Positions 1 to 12,100 of a stretch of DNA of 64,000 bases are shown here, piece by piece (the stretch's first letter is position 1; every line of letters starts with the position of its first letter). Origin of the DNA: Acanthaster planci (Eukaryota > Echinodermata > Asteroidea > Valvatida > Acanthasteridae); the NCBI RefSeq assembly GCF_001949145.1, contig NW_019091355.1:4430838-4494837 (forward strand). Direction: 5' to 3'. The notes below the pieces were generated by a model. That model was not told the DNA's origin. It ran no database searches and saw nothing but the letters and a program-made list of their open reading frames with translations. The position numbers were made by a program, and so were the translations under genes.

Positions 1-3000
1 AATTTAAAATGTTCTGGCGATAAAAACACAAATCATACCTACACATAATGGTTCAAAATGTTACATACATCTCCATATCTTCTTCCGGTATAAAACATTT
101 CGTCATTCAAATCCTTTTCCATTTTAATTCTAAATTTTGCATCATTCTACATCTTTACCTAATTAAAATGTAAAGGTTGGTTCCCAGCAGTGGTGTGTGG
201 TCTATGGGAAGGCAAATTTTAGTCTCCACTGCGTTCTTTGTTTTATGTGGGTGAACCGGTTTGGCAAAAAACAATTGATCACAGACATACACATGCTACA
301 GGGCCCTTTCTGTTGACCATCTAAATACTTGTACAATAAGAGCACAGTCTGCTTATAAACTGTGACAATCCTATCGATCGGTCTTATACTGAGACCCATT
401 TTCATTTTAGAGAGTGATTCAATGGAGGTTGTTGTGAAGTCTGTTTCTGCCACTTGACAAGTGCGGCTTTGACAAGTGTGCCGTTAAGTTGGTTTGTACG
501 TCTGTTAATCCAGGTCGGGCAGTCCAGGTAAATATATCGTGCCGTATTTAAAATGTGGCATTACAAAAGGTTTCAATTAATTAATTAAATTAATAATTCC
601 AATTACATCCTTCGAGTCTTACAATCAAAGTAACTTTGTCAATTTTTTTGGCACAATTAAGATTTTTACCCATCCCAGGTGACTTTAATGCATTTACTCT
701 ATAGATTCAAGCTCATTACAGAAAACTACCGGTACATGTATGCATATCACCAGAATCAGAAACACTACCAGTATTTTATACGACTTGACCCAACTACTAT
801 GCATTTTCCGTTACATATCATTAAAGCAAGTTTGTTTCGATCTATTCATTTGTTTCTAACATGCAGTTCAGTATTCGGGATGGATTGTTGTCCCATTACC
901 TAACCACTGGCCATACCTGTAGGATCACCTACATGTATCACCTGCATACTGGTAACTGAGGTCTTGGAGATCACTTGGGGTAGATCATTATTACAAAACA
1001 TACATGTAATTAACCAAAGAGGTTTCAGTAGTTGACCTCTGTGTGGGGCTGTGCTGAATATCTGGAACATATTTTTTTTATCATTATTAAATAGTCAATT
1101 TTTTTTTATTCAAATACATACCGGTATAAGCGGCTATGAAATGCATAAAAAAAAGAAGGGAGAATATTCATTTGTTTGACAAAAAAACTGCATTCTACAT
1201 TTATTTCAGGGTGTTTCTAGATTCTTACAAGTGACTGATGTCCAACAGCAAAATTAAGAATCCTTCTTAGCCCTAGAATATGGCAATAGATTTTTTTAAC
1301 GAATAAAATTTTCCGCATTAGAGTTAGTATGCGGTACATGTACACCTGTACACGTATGTGACGACTATTTTTTCATCACAAGTAACATTTTCCCTAACTT
1401 TCGAGTCATGATCATCTGGCCTGAATATGTTTCTTCCATTTAAAGTCAATTTTCAACGCTCAGTAGAAGTGCACAGAAAATTTGGGAGCCAATAAGCACA
1501 TTGAGTATTCCTGATTGTTCGGTTCAGCGACGTTGCACTGCTGCGGCCAAATGTCCATGTATTTGTTAAAAATCATTTACACGCATACAACCGATCATAC
1601 TTTTAGTCAAGAAAGTTTTTAAAAATTTCTCTGAGAGGTATTTTCCATTTGAGTGTGTGCTAGAAGCTTTGATAAATCACTGCACAGTCATACCAGTGAG
1701 AGGCTACTGTCGTGTAACTATGTGCGTTAATGAAACTGAACCTGTTCATGCCTTGTTCATCAAAAATTTGCTGTCTGGTATGAACCAATGTTCCATGGAT
1801 TGAAACTTGAATACTCAGATATTCACTCTGGTGAAATGACTCTGCCCTCATCTCCGTGGTTTCCCAAACGGTGATGATGCATTCCACATCCAAAGACTCT
1901 CCCTCACACGAAATGACTTGTTATTCATGATACGCAGTACTGCACATGTACTGTAGGATTGACAAGGGAGATTGCCGTTTCCTACATGTAGACCACAAGC
2001 TTGCGCGGTAATTTTAGATGAGAGCAACTCACGATCCATCCTTTCAGAGGCTACTATGCCAGCAAGTTTTCCCAATCTGTTTGATTGTGCAGGTATATTT
2101 AACGTGTCAAGGACCCGCAGGCTAAATGCGTTCAAAACAACATGTACCGGTGTCCCATTGGAGTGATCTCGCAAGCATACACAGGTATTGCATGAAAGTA
2201 TTAATTCCAACAGAGGACAGCCACACAAACGGGAAGAGAACACTTTTCCTCTGTTCTTTGGTACAATGACCAATGTACTGTACATGTAAGCACAGTTTCA
2301 TTTGTTCGCACACAGTTCTTTGCTCAAATTGAACTCACATACATGTACACGTACTGTAATGATTTACATGTACCGGTAGTCTGCTTCAGGAAAGTGTGAT
2401 GGAATGTGAAAATGTTTGCTACATGTATGTATTTTGTGTATTTGTTTTGCATGTATATGTATGCAACACAGTTGTTCCATACATGTACGGTACACGTGTC
2501 CTGGTGTATGAATGTACTGGTAAGTACATGTACATATGTACATGTATAATAAGCACATCAGGTGTAGAGTACAGCATTAATTATGAAAATAAACTTCCTT
2601 CACGCTACATATGTAACATTATGTACATGTACAAGTAAACATAATTTGGCATTTAAACTTCACTCTGCATATCAAAATGGCGAATGGAACTCTGACTCAA
2701 ACAAACTTTTTTTTGGGGGGGAAGGACACCCTGTACATGTACTGTACCGGTACACTACATGTCCAGTTTCTCCTTTGGATATTGCTGTCAATTCATAAAC
2801 TTGCTGTTTCCATAAGACCTCTCTGTGAGTGAAGCTGAGAGAAACATCTTCGTAAAGCAGTGAATTTCCCTTGTGGAGATGGGCTGCACGCACATTCTTG
2901 CCGCAGAGGACACGTCTGGTGATTCTGCCAATCTGTGAGATACATGTACGTGCACCGTGCCAAGTTGCAGAGGTGTTCCTCGGGGCAATTCCATACAATT

Positions 3001-4140
3001 ATATTTGTATGTGAAAGTGCAGCTGTGACAGTAAGACTACCAAGTGTTTTCTCAAATGTGAGAAAAAAGTTCAAGTGACCAACACTGTCATTTGGATGAA
3101 AGGTAACCACCCCCACAAATACATGTAGAGTTTACAATACCGGTATATCGGCACACCGGGCCGGTGTACATGCACGGTACTTACATGTACAGCACGTACA
3201 TACATCTTCCTACTATCAAAACAAAGGCCAATTCCACTGTTTGGATTTTACTCTTCAGTCGTACTCGCTTTTAAAGCATTTTTTTTCTCTGATGCTATCA
3301 AAGAACATTTAGTTTGCTAATAGAGAAAACAGAACATTTATCCATCCGTAGTACAATGTCTTTTTTCAGCTTGTAAACTACTCTCTGAACCAGGGGTTTA
3401 GGTAGCATTTGAATTTTTGAAAACAAGGTGTTTACGTTTGCCTTGAACACGTTGAAAATGAAAAACAGGGTATGCATACACAGGTTGATAAGGTTTTGCT
3501 TTTTTACAAGCAGGTGCATTTGTGTGACAAAGAAGGTACAACTAAAGATATCAAAGAGACGTCCAGGCCAGACACTCCAAAAATGTTTTCATAGCATCAG
3601 AGAGAAGAACAGAAAGTTTTACATGTACTGTACATGCCTGCTGGTACATGTACTAGTACTAAAGATGACTTTTGAGCTAAATTTATCTTGCATTCATGAG
3701 GAATGTTCACGATTTCACACAAATACAACTATTTGTTCACTAGCATGTATGCTAAACTAGAAGCGCTTCAGTGCCGTACAGATTTCTAGGTTCATTTTTA
3801 GCAGTGCCATGTCTGACTAGAAACTACATGTGCATGTACACTGTCTGAGACTTCTGATGTACAGTGCAAGGGCAATCGGTGAATCATGAAATACAGCATT
3901 GTTCGTTTGTGGTTTGGTTTACCTAATAAAATATTGATTAAAAACACATGGTCTTTTTTGTCAATATAATCTGTAAACGGTGAATTTCCGTACATGTTAG
4001 TGAACGTGTTGTACATGTACATGGGTACATGTACAGTAGTTCTATCTGTTATACCAACTTCTGTTTGATGATTTTTGCAGAGTGCATAATGTGCCAGTAT
4101 GGCTCTTTTTCGAAGTATTACATGAATGGGACATACACAT

Positions 4141-4215
4141 ACATGTACACCATGTGTCCATCCATTGGACGTACATGTACATGTACACCATGTGTCCATC
4201 CATTGGACGTACATG
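4141..4215 (+). repeat. Two-copy tandem duplication, 38-bp period
   Basis: Two consecutive copies of a unit that starts ACATGTACACCATGTGTCCA and ends TTGGACGTACATG (4141-4177 and 4179-4215). The copies look identical over 37 bp, so the duplication is recent. It seems to have arisen between ACATGTAC palindromes, which are plentiful here. Confidence 0.85.
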
Positions 4216-5601
4216 GAGGCCTACCGGTATTAGTAAAACACTGTGCATATACATGTAACATGTATACTGTACATTTGCATTATTCTGCAATTTACTAAAT
4301 AAACCGAATGAAAAAAGGAAAGACAACTGTTTTCCTCTGGAATTGCCGCAGAAAAACAATTACCTGTACATGTACATACTTGAAGGCTTACATACATGTA
4401 CCGGTACATTCCCAAATGAAGGGTTTGCATGACTGCCATTTTGCAGGCCAGTGCTTTTGTTCTGCAGGATATGCACAGGTTTCAACAAAAGAACACCATG
4501 TACATGTACACTGCAAGATGGCTCCCACGCAAAGCCTCTATATATACTGTGTACCACAGAGATGTACAGTTCATGAGTAAAAATTCAAACAAAATAAAAA
4601 CACACAAACACAGTAATTTAAAGTCCCAGTACATGTATCAGATTTGCAAACACCAATGCTACATGCATGTTGAATAGAACAAAATTAAGCAATCGTGGAT
4701 AGTCTCATCTCGTGTAAAAATATGGTTTACATACATGTACAGTATACAATGCTGTCCTTAGGGATTTGGTCTTTTCTGGGGGAGGATTTGTGTTAAGGTT
4801 GGCTTGCTTAGTTTGACGATGCAAAAATCAGACAAGGGGCCTTATTGGAAATACCGGTACATGTGTCTCAATGATAATGAGGAAGTGCTTTCAAATCAAA
4901 CTTACCAATAAAATTTCCCAGTTTCCTGCAGGCCTACCGTAGAGAACACAATGAGCCACCCAAGGCTCTCAGAAAATTCTTCCCATTGTGTCTTTCAAAG
5001 CAATGCTACAGCACACTGATCTTGATTATCTGAGATGTATGTACATACATGTACAATCTAATTACCCCTCCCCCCCCCAACTCTGCAACAGTGACAATGC
5101 GGTAATTGGCAAGTTTGTTTTTTACATTACACCAGACCAGCTGCCTGAAGGTTCAAGACATACAATGCAGTTTGTTCCTAATGAAATTAGCAAATCACCG
5201 TCCAGAGAAAACGAAGATGGAAGTTATTCCTCCTCCTTGCACACTGAGCAAAACTGATCAGATTGAAACTCCCAAGTTCATCACAACCTTTTGTCCACTC
5301 ATTTTGTTTTTTTTTCTTTTCACCAAAATAAGAAATAAGGAATTGAAGAAGGAATTTCAAGTTAGTAAACAAGAGGTGTTTCTCTGTCAGTTTCTGACAG
5401 TTACGTTACTCTAATTGCATTAAGGCTGGTTCATACTTCAGGCGGGCATGAAAGAAAAGCAAATTTGACATCTCAAACAATTGCAGTAGAACTCACCTAA
5501 GCTGAAATGTGTTCAACTTTTACAAATTTACAGAACTAATATTTGATCTGTTGGTGCAATTTCACGTTTGCTTTCAGACCATACCTTTTTTTAGATATTC
5601 A

Positions 5602-5907
5602 NNNNNNNNNNNNNNNNNNNNNNNNNNNNNNNNNNNNNNNNNNNNNNNNNNNNNNNNNNNNNNNNNNNNNNNNNNNNNNNNNNNNNNNNNNNNNNNNNNN
5701 NNNNNNNNNNNNNNNNNNNNNNNNNNNNNNNNNNNNNNNNNNNNNNNNNNNNNNNNNNNNNNNNNNNNNNNNNNNNNNNNNNNNNNNNNNNNNNNNNNNN
5801 NNNNNNNNNNNNNNNNNNNNNNNNNNNNNNNNNNNNNNNNNNNNNNNNNNNNNNNNNNNNNNNNNNNNNNNNNNNNNNNNNNNNNNNNNNNNNNNNNNNN
5901 NNNNNNN
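5602..5907. other. Assembly gap (306 N)
   Basis: A run of N in the draft assembly. Open frames crossing it are artefacts. A second, single N is at 11664 inside METAP1 intron 1. Confidence 1.
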
Positions 5908-6512
5908 CTCCAATTCTCCATTTCGATATTTTTCAAATCTGGCCAAGTGAAACAATTTTAACATTCAATCACAAATTAGAAATCATTCATCAGAAAAGAC
6001 ATGAACAATGTTGGTTCAATTTCATTTTATGCTCTCTTCTACCCTCAAATTCCCAAAATGAAGAGTGCACCTCACTACTCAACTTTGCTGACTCAAGAAT
6101 AAAGTCTAAACAAAATATTAATTTCAGTCAATGACAGCCGTTCTGGATGCAAATTACAAGCATGTTATAAAGCCACTGCCCGTTATTAAATTCAATTTTA
6201 TAAGACTCAATAAATATTTACAAAATTGCAGTTAAATCTAAATATAAAGTCTGTACAACTAATTACCTCTACTAATTCAATGATTCATTAAACTGCTTGC
6301 CAAATTCAGTAAGACAATTACATGCAATGGCCTGAAGCAAATCTTTGTAAAAAATACAATATGAACCAGATCATTAAAAAAACATAATGCAAGAACACGA
6401 TCTTGGCAATACAGAGAGATTAGCTTGCAGTTTTTGTAATTAAAACTGCCTTTCACCATCTGAGTCATTAATACTTAATCTCACTGGACAAATTGTTGAG
6501 GGCCTTTATTAC

Positions 6513-6712
6513 CAGAACAGTATGGTTTCTACAAACCTTACAATTATGCCGACAGACAGCACTGTGGCTAAATAGAACCACAACATTTTTCTCGCACCTG
6601 AAGAGTATGGTATGCCATGCATAGTGGCATCACAAAAGATTTTGGCAAGAGATATTTCTTCATTTTCAGTTTCACAATATGGAACTAATGCATTTTCAGA
6701 GAATTCTTGCAT
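6513..6712 (-). CDS. DEG/ENaC-family sodium channel, N-terminal exon (partial gene)
   Basis: A likely first coding exon of a degenerin/epithelial-type (amiloride-sensitive) cation channel. Reading from the ATG at 6712, about 66 residues hold an acidic N-terminus, then LAKIFCDATMHGIP with the conserved His-Gly gating motif, a short basic stretch (ARK), and a hydrophobic first membrane segment beginning MLWFYLATVLSVGIIVRF. This is the usual order at the family N-terminus. The exon ends at a good donor (TTCTG|GTAATA, intron starts at 6512), leaving two bases in phase. The frame is open upstream to about 6928, so the true start could be further 5' (possible acceptor TACTTGCAG near 6870). I found no downstream exon, such as the FPAVTICN-like motif, to the left; it may lie in the gap, outside the window, or be absent. 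It lies 0.6 kb 3' of the KCNMA1 exon on the same strand, apparently inside KCNMA1 intron 1. Confidence 0.68.
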
Positions 6713-6901
6713 CTTACCATACCGGTGAGTCTGAGTTTCTAAATATTCTTGTAGACCAAGTGCAAGAAATATTGGGGAAGAAAACCTAACGACAAGAGAG
6801 GATGGAGCCAAGATTGAAATCAATGACTGTCTACAGGCACCACTCTCAAGGTTCAGAACTTTACTTTTCTGCAAGTAGACGAAATTCCTAATGCATTGCC
6901 A

Positions 6902-7068
6902 GGAAAGAATTCCATACACTGTTGCCATTTATTTTTCCTGCACTTTTAATAGCCATCTGAAAGCAATAAAATGTCAAAAGTTAGGGAAAGAATTCCATAA
7001 TAACGACGCCACTGATTTTTACCCAGCAGTGACCCAGCCAATTTGCCATCTGAAATCAGTAAAACGTC
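6902..7068 (+). repeat. Degenerate tandem duplication between the two channel exons
   Basis: GGAAAGAATTCCATA occurs at 6902-6916 and 6985-6999, and GCCATCTGAAA followed by a similar (A/T)-rich tail occurs at 6952 and 7045. The two copies (about 83-93 bp apart) are imperfect. The duplicated block overlaps the 5' part of the open frame of the DEG/ENaC exon, which is one reason to prefer the internal ATG at 6712 as that gene's start. Confidence 0.6.
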
Positions 7069-7319
7069 CTAACACATCAAACTTTGCAGTGAAAAGACTG
7101 AGGTGTTCACTTGGAAAACACCAAAATTTTTCACACCTGTCAAACTGGGTCTGACATGTCTGGGCTCATTGGGCTCATCCCTCAACCCATGTTCTTATCT
7201 TGCCAAATTCGACTTACAAGTTCGAGTCATGCATGAAAAATTCTCTGTTCTAAATTAAAGTTCCCCTTTTCCAAGAGCCAAGGCCAAGAACAATGGTGGC
7301 TTATCCATGGCTTACTTAC

Positions 7320-7643
7320 CAAAAACTTCCCAGTCTTCGTCTGTGCTGATATTAATGCCCCAGCCCAATCTTTGACGGCAGTCATCCAAGGGACCTCGAT
7401 GTCCGGGCTTTTACCGTTGAACACGGGGCCGTTGAAGCTCGGTGTCGGCGGCGATGCATCCTGCACGCGCCGCTTGCAGCTGATCGACACGACCAGCCGG
7501 AACACCAAAATCACCACGATCCCGCCGAAAAAAGCAATCAAACTTGAGCTCAAAAAGATGTACCAGTATCTCTCTCTGCAGTCGTCGGGTGGTTTGCATT
7601 GCGTGTCATTGCACTGTTTTTCTGTCAGTTGGACATACGACAT
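7320..7643 (-). CDS. KCNMA1: BK (Slo1) calcium-activated potassium channel alpha, first coding exon
   Basis: Encodes 108 residues of the N-terminus of the large-conductance Ca2+- and voltage-activated K+ channel, a plasma-membrane tetramer. After a short extracellular, Cys-containing leader comes a hydrophobic segment (about residues 28-50, with FLSSSLIAFFGG) that matches the extra S0 helix special to Slo1. Then comes a cytosolic S0-S1 linker and WMTAVKDWAGALISAQT, nearly identical to WMTSVKDWAGVMISAQT of vertebrate Slo1. The exon ends in phase 0 after GKFL at a strong donor (TTTTTG|GTAAGT, intron from 7319), matching my recollection of where the vertebrate first exon ends. The pore, RCK domains and calcium bowl are not here; they should lie beyond the left edge, implying an intron of more than 7 kb. 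It starts 1.5 kb from METAP1 in divergent orientation. The ATG at 7643 is the first in frame. Confidence 0.88.
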
Positions 7644-9141
7644 GTTTGCCAGTAAATTTCAGGTTGATTTCGACTCACATTTTGGGAAGTAGGACTTTCC
7701 AATGTTGGAGTAGGCCTACATTGTTTATCGATGTTTCACCGTTGCATCGACCCGTCGCAACGCCAACTTCGTTAACTGATGTGTTGCTAGTTTGTACACG
7801 TACACACGTAATTCATGCATTCTTTACACAGCACACGTGAGCACGCATACACAACGCTCGGACTTTCACTTTCTAAAGCGGGCTTCTAGAGCTACGGCTA
7901 CGTCTATTGTCAGCGCGCTCCCGCGTATTTTCTATGGGCGAAGACTAAGACCTAGCTGTAGACACTGTCTGAAAAGTAGGGGTAGCCCTAGGGCGTTTTC
8001 CAATACTCAACTTCGTCTCCATCTCAGGTTTGTCTACGAAACTAATCCCCGATTGTTGGCCTGAAGCGTTCGAATTGAATTGAAGTTCTGTAACGTTTGG
8101 CTCCTTTGCATCTTAGTTGATATTCTGTGGCATTATCAGACTTACTATTGCGCTTAAAACTTCAAATTCAGGAAGTAAATAAAAACAGTTGAAGTCGCAA
8201 CGGAGCCGAAGTCTAGTATTGAAAAACGGCTTTAGACTAGTTTCCAGTCTCTCAATTGCAATCGAGGCGAAATGGAAAAAGTACAAAAAGAGGGCGCTAC
8301 ACATTTTAAACGGGCGGCAAAGTTTACAGAAATTTCCATCTCGGCGTTCTCCACAACTTTTGCCTCAAATTGCACATCAATCAATTAGTATCAAATACAG
8401 TGTTATTCCAGTGTCTATCTTATAGCAGTTTTTTCAGTGTTTTATAGACACGAAAGATTCTTTTCTCACTTCGTGAATTATTGTTTACTTTTGTACTCAC
8501 GGCCAACCGTAACAGTTTTTCCCGTAGATCTCTGGATGGCAAAACAACTCTTTGACGTAGCAACAGAAAGAAGTTTGGAAAAATCATTAAAAAAAGATAC
8601 AATTATTCACTCAACCACACCAAATAGTATGCAGTTTTATGTGACTTTTTTGGGAAGCCATTTCGAGGGTCAAAAATTTCTCCCAAATCGAACTGCTAGT
8701 CATATGTGGGGGGGGGGTTCAGGTTGGCGTAGTGGTGTTTTGAGGAATCCTTGATGTCATTACCAGAAATAATTAATAATAAGCAACGCTTCCTTCAAAT
8801 GCTTTCCAACAGAAACGTGTTCTCGCTAGTCGTTTTGATTTTTGAGGTCTTCACTGAACGAATGGGCTCCAAAAATCTAGTACTGATTCACTAGTCAACC
8901 ACAATTTAAAACTGTCTCCCATGACATCATAGTCAAGCGGGGATGGGAACCTGCCCACGTATGCCTGTAAGCGCTTGTGTGATACATACACAGAAATTGC
9001 TCCACCACCCTGTCTCTTCTTTGCCGGTGAGGGGGTGCTTTTATACGGTTCTGAGACGTACGTAGGGCTAGGGCGCTATTGCGCTAGCGACGAACGTACC
9101 GGGAACCAGTCTACTGTACTAAAGAACGACATACATGAAAG
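7644..9141. promoter_or_regulatory. Divergent spacer between KCNMA1 and METAP1
   Basis: Head-to-head spacer of 1.5 kb that should contain the METAP1 promoter and possibly a KCNMA1 promoter or 5' UTR. No TATA box is positioned convincingly for either gene. The stretch 7860-8060 is richer in GC and CpG than its surroundings. A G-run lies at 8707-8716. No coding exon is recognisable. Confidence 0.5.
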
Positions 9142-12100
9142 ATGGCGAATGAGGGGAGAACGTGTATTACCTCAGATTGTGGGAAAGTTTCCCGTTTACA
9201 ATGCCCAACATGCATTAAACTGGGCATCCAGGGATCGTACTTCTGCTCTCAGGTAGGATCACGGATAATCCTCATTCTAGGACACGTCTGCATTTTAGTT
9301 TCACTCATCACGATGTACATTGTATGACTTGGGCCGGGTGAACAGGAGGCCCGTGTCACGCCTGTGGAGTGACTGTTGTTTTAGGCCTATACTATAGCCA
9401 TACGCCATGATGGCCTAGGCTACTGACCGGAGGCTATTTATTATCTTACGCAGTTGAGCCCCAGCTCCATAAATGTTGCTCAAATATTGAAATACTTATT
9501 TAACAGAAAGAATGTTGCATCCTGTCGACACATTTGTCATTACATGTCATCTCATCTTAGTCACTTTTCATGAGGAGAAAAGCTAGTACTTTGGTATCGG
9601 TATTGTCTAATCACACTTCCAACATTGGTACTGAAACACCACAAGTATCCAGGAGTTACCCTTTCTTCTAATTTCAAACGGAACTTTTGCATCGATACAG
9701 TAGTCTCCAAAGCAAACGGTGTAATTGTTTTTTTTCATCAAGACCTTGGCAATGCCCCTCAAAAAGTGGAGATTCAAGCATACAAGAGCCTGGTTTGACA
9801 TCATGTTGAGTATTGCAGCTTAGTAAGGGATTTTCATACTAAATGCAACAGAGAAAGTGGAGGCAGTGCAGAGATGGGTAGCGCGCTTCATCACCAATGA
9901 TTGTAGTAGAGAAAGCTTAGTTACCGCCATGCTCAAAACCTTCAACTCTCAACACTTTGTTAGAGACGACGTATTAACAGATTAGTTATGCTACACAAAA
10001 TAGTTCACAATAAATGTAGATCTGAAAGTTGACCACGTGAAGTTCAACACAAGGGATGTCAACACTGGGAAAACAAGATCGTCAGTAACAGTTCCTTCAA
10101 CAAGAACTAAATGCTTAGTTGAGCAGTCACTCTTCCCTACAACGAGGGACTGGAATCAGCTGCCATGTAACATCACATCAGTTGAAAATTCATCTGTATT
10201 CAGAAGACAGGTAGAAAAGTTGTTTGATTAGATGCCTCGCTGACATCTGACCTGAATTGAATGATGTTCCAGTTGGACTGTTCAATTAATTATCCCATGG
10301 AGGAAGGACACAGAAGGAGTTACAACTCTGGTACATCAAAGTGCTCGATGATCATCGCCGCCCGGTCAGACGAACAATAGTAAACATTCCAAAAATGCCT
10401 GATTACTGCCTGCAGCTTAGCCGGACAAATGGGGCCAGTAATATCCAAGCAATATTTGTGGTGTTTTCTTTGGAATTAACTGCAACTTATTGCAGTGACC
10501 AGGAAACAGAAAGAAAAATATCTAACATTAGATTTGCTTTTGCCGTTTTGAATAATTTTTAAGTATTTTGATGCCCTTTTCCATTATCCATGCAATGTTT
10601 GTAATTTTATTTTGTCACTCCAACACATCAGTTTTCAAAGTCTTTGTACGTGTTCGGTTAAGACTGGCCAACAACATGTTGAACACCACAGGCCAGTTAA
10701 GTTCACGAAAAACAAAATGCGCTGTTCCATCACAGGGAGTGATCATGAGATTTCATAAAATACCTTTTTGTGTAAATTCTTTAATAAAAATGATTCTTAC
10801 AAACAGCTTGGCTATTTATTCCCAAAAGAAGTCCAGAAGAGAGCGTTCGATAAGGGCAATAACTACACATGAACACTTCGGGTACACAGCCTAATAAAAG
10901 CAACTGCACAAGTATTAAATTTGACGTTGTCAGATCATACCAAGCACCAACGATGGCATAAATATTCAACTTCCTATACTGTAGTACACAACATTTTAGG
11001 GATGCAGATTACCAACGAAAAATTGCAGTGATGATCATGGGGTACAAAGGGGGCTTATGGTTGCAAAACAGGTGGTGCGTAGCAAGCACGCGCTGTGCTC
11101 TGGCTAAGGACATACCGAGCATGCCAGAAAGCAGTAATTGGCCAGAGGTTATAGCCTGGGCAGTTCAAACTCCTGTGTCCATCCTCCATGATTATCCAGA
11201 TCCAGTCAAGATGCAACATTCTTTCTGAAATTGGTACATGTAGGCCTAGTGCCCAGCCTCATTTATAATATGGAAGTAGTGCAGAATTCTACCCACATTT
11301 ATGGGGCCTGGTTAGAGCATGGCCAAAGTTGGAGTAACTGCGAATAGGGCCTATAAATTACTTATTCAAACATTTAGACATGATCAGGCGAGAGTCCTCA
11401 AGCATGCGAGATGCCGTTCGCGAATAGCCTCGTACTGAGCATGGGCTGTTGGAATGCTGAACTGGTTATTACAACAGTTTGATTATGTAACATGTAACTT
11501 GTGTTATAGGTAAAACTTGTGATGGCAACGTCATTTCACGTGACGCCACCTTACTAAGTCATTCTCCACTGACCAATATCTACAGAAGTGCTCATGCATG
11601 TATTTAACCCTAACCCCCATTCACACAAAGTTTAAACACCCATATGGGACTTTGTGCACAGAGNAACACTTTACTACTGACTGTTTAATTCTGTGTGGTT
11701 GGGGAAGGTTAGGGTTAAAGTGAACTGACATGGTCCAAGCCGTACTGTGAAGCATCACAGTGTTTATCTATGGGGCAAACACACTTCTGCAGATAAGCTT
11801 TCACATCAAAGTTCCAGGCTTAACAGTTTACTCCTAATTTAACAGGAATGTTTCAAGGAGAACTGGGTCAATCACAAACAGGTTCATAAGAAGGAACGTA
11901 TCAGCCAGCAGCTCAATGCTAAGGTCTACAATCCATGGCCAGGATACAGGTTTACTGGCAAACTGCGCCCCTACCCACTGGTAAGAACTGGCAATCAGAT
12001 TAGAGGCAAAGGATTTTCTTGTGCACCAGAATCAGTATTAGTGTGTCGAATTCACCAAATCCCCCTGCCCTCAGTGTTAATGAACACAGAGTTCCCGCGG

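Larger units (their letters stand above)
1..6512. other. Repeat-rich non-coding stretch left of the channel exons
   Basis: I see no exon here on either strand that resembles a known protein; the open frames are short and of low complexity. The stretch is densely peppered with the palindromes ACATGT/TACATGTA and ACCGGT, often chained as GTACATGTAC, for example around 2341-2560, 3601-3660, 4010-4040 and 4141-4215. If KCNMA1 continues leftward on the minus strand, this is probably intron 1 of that gene. It could also hold further exons of the DEG/ENaC-like gene that I cannot recognise. Assembly gap at 5602-5907. Confidence 0.55.

Noticed and set aside
5509-5964. Four open frames of 120-150 codons
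   Set aside because: They run through the N gap and are artefacts.
6891-7154. Plus-strand FYPAVTQPICHLK resembling the DEG/ENaC FPAVTICN motif
   Set aside because: It is on the opposite strand to the DEG/ENaC exon, lies within a local tandem duplication, and the surrounding residues do not match the family.
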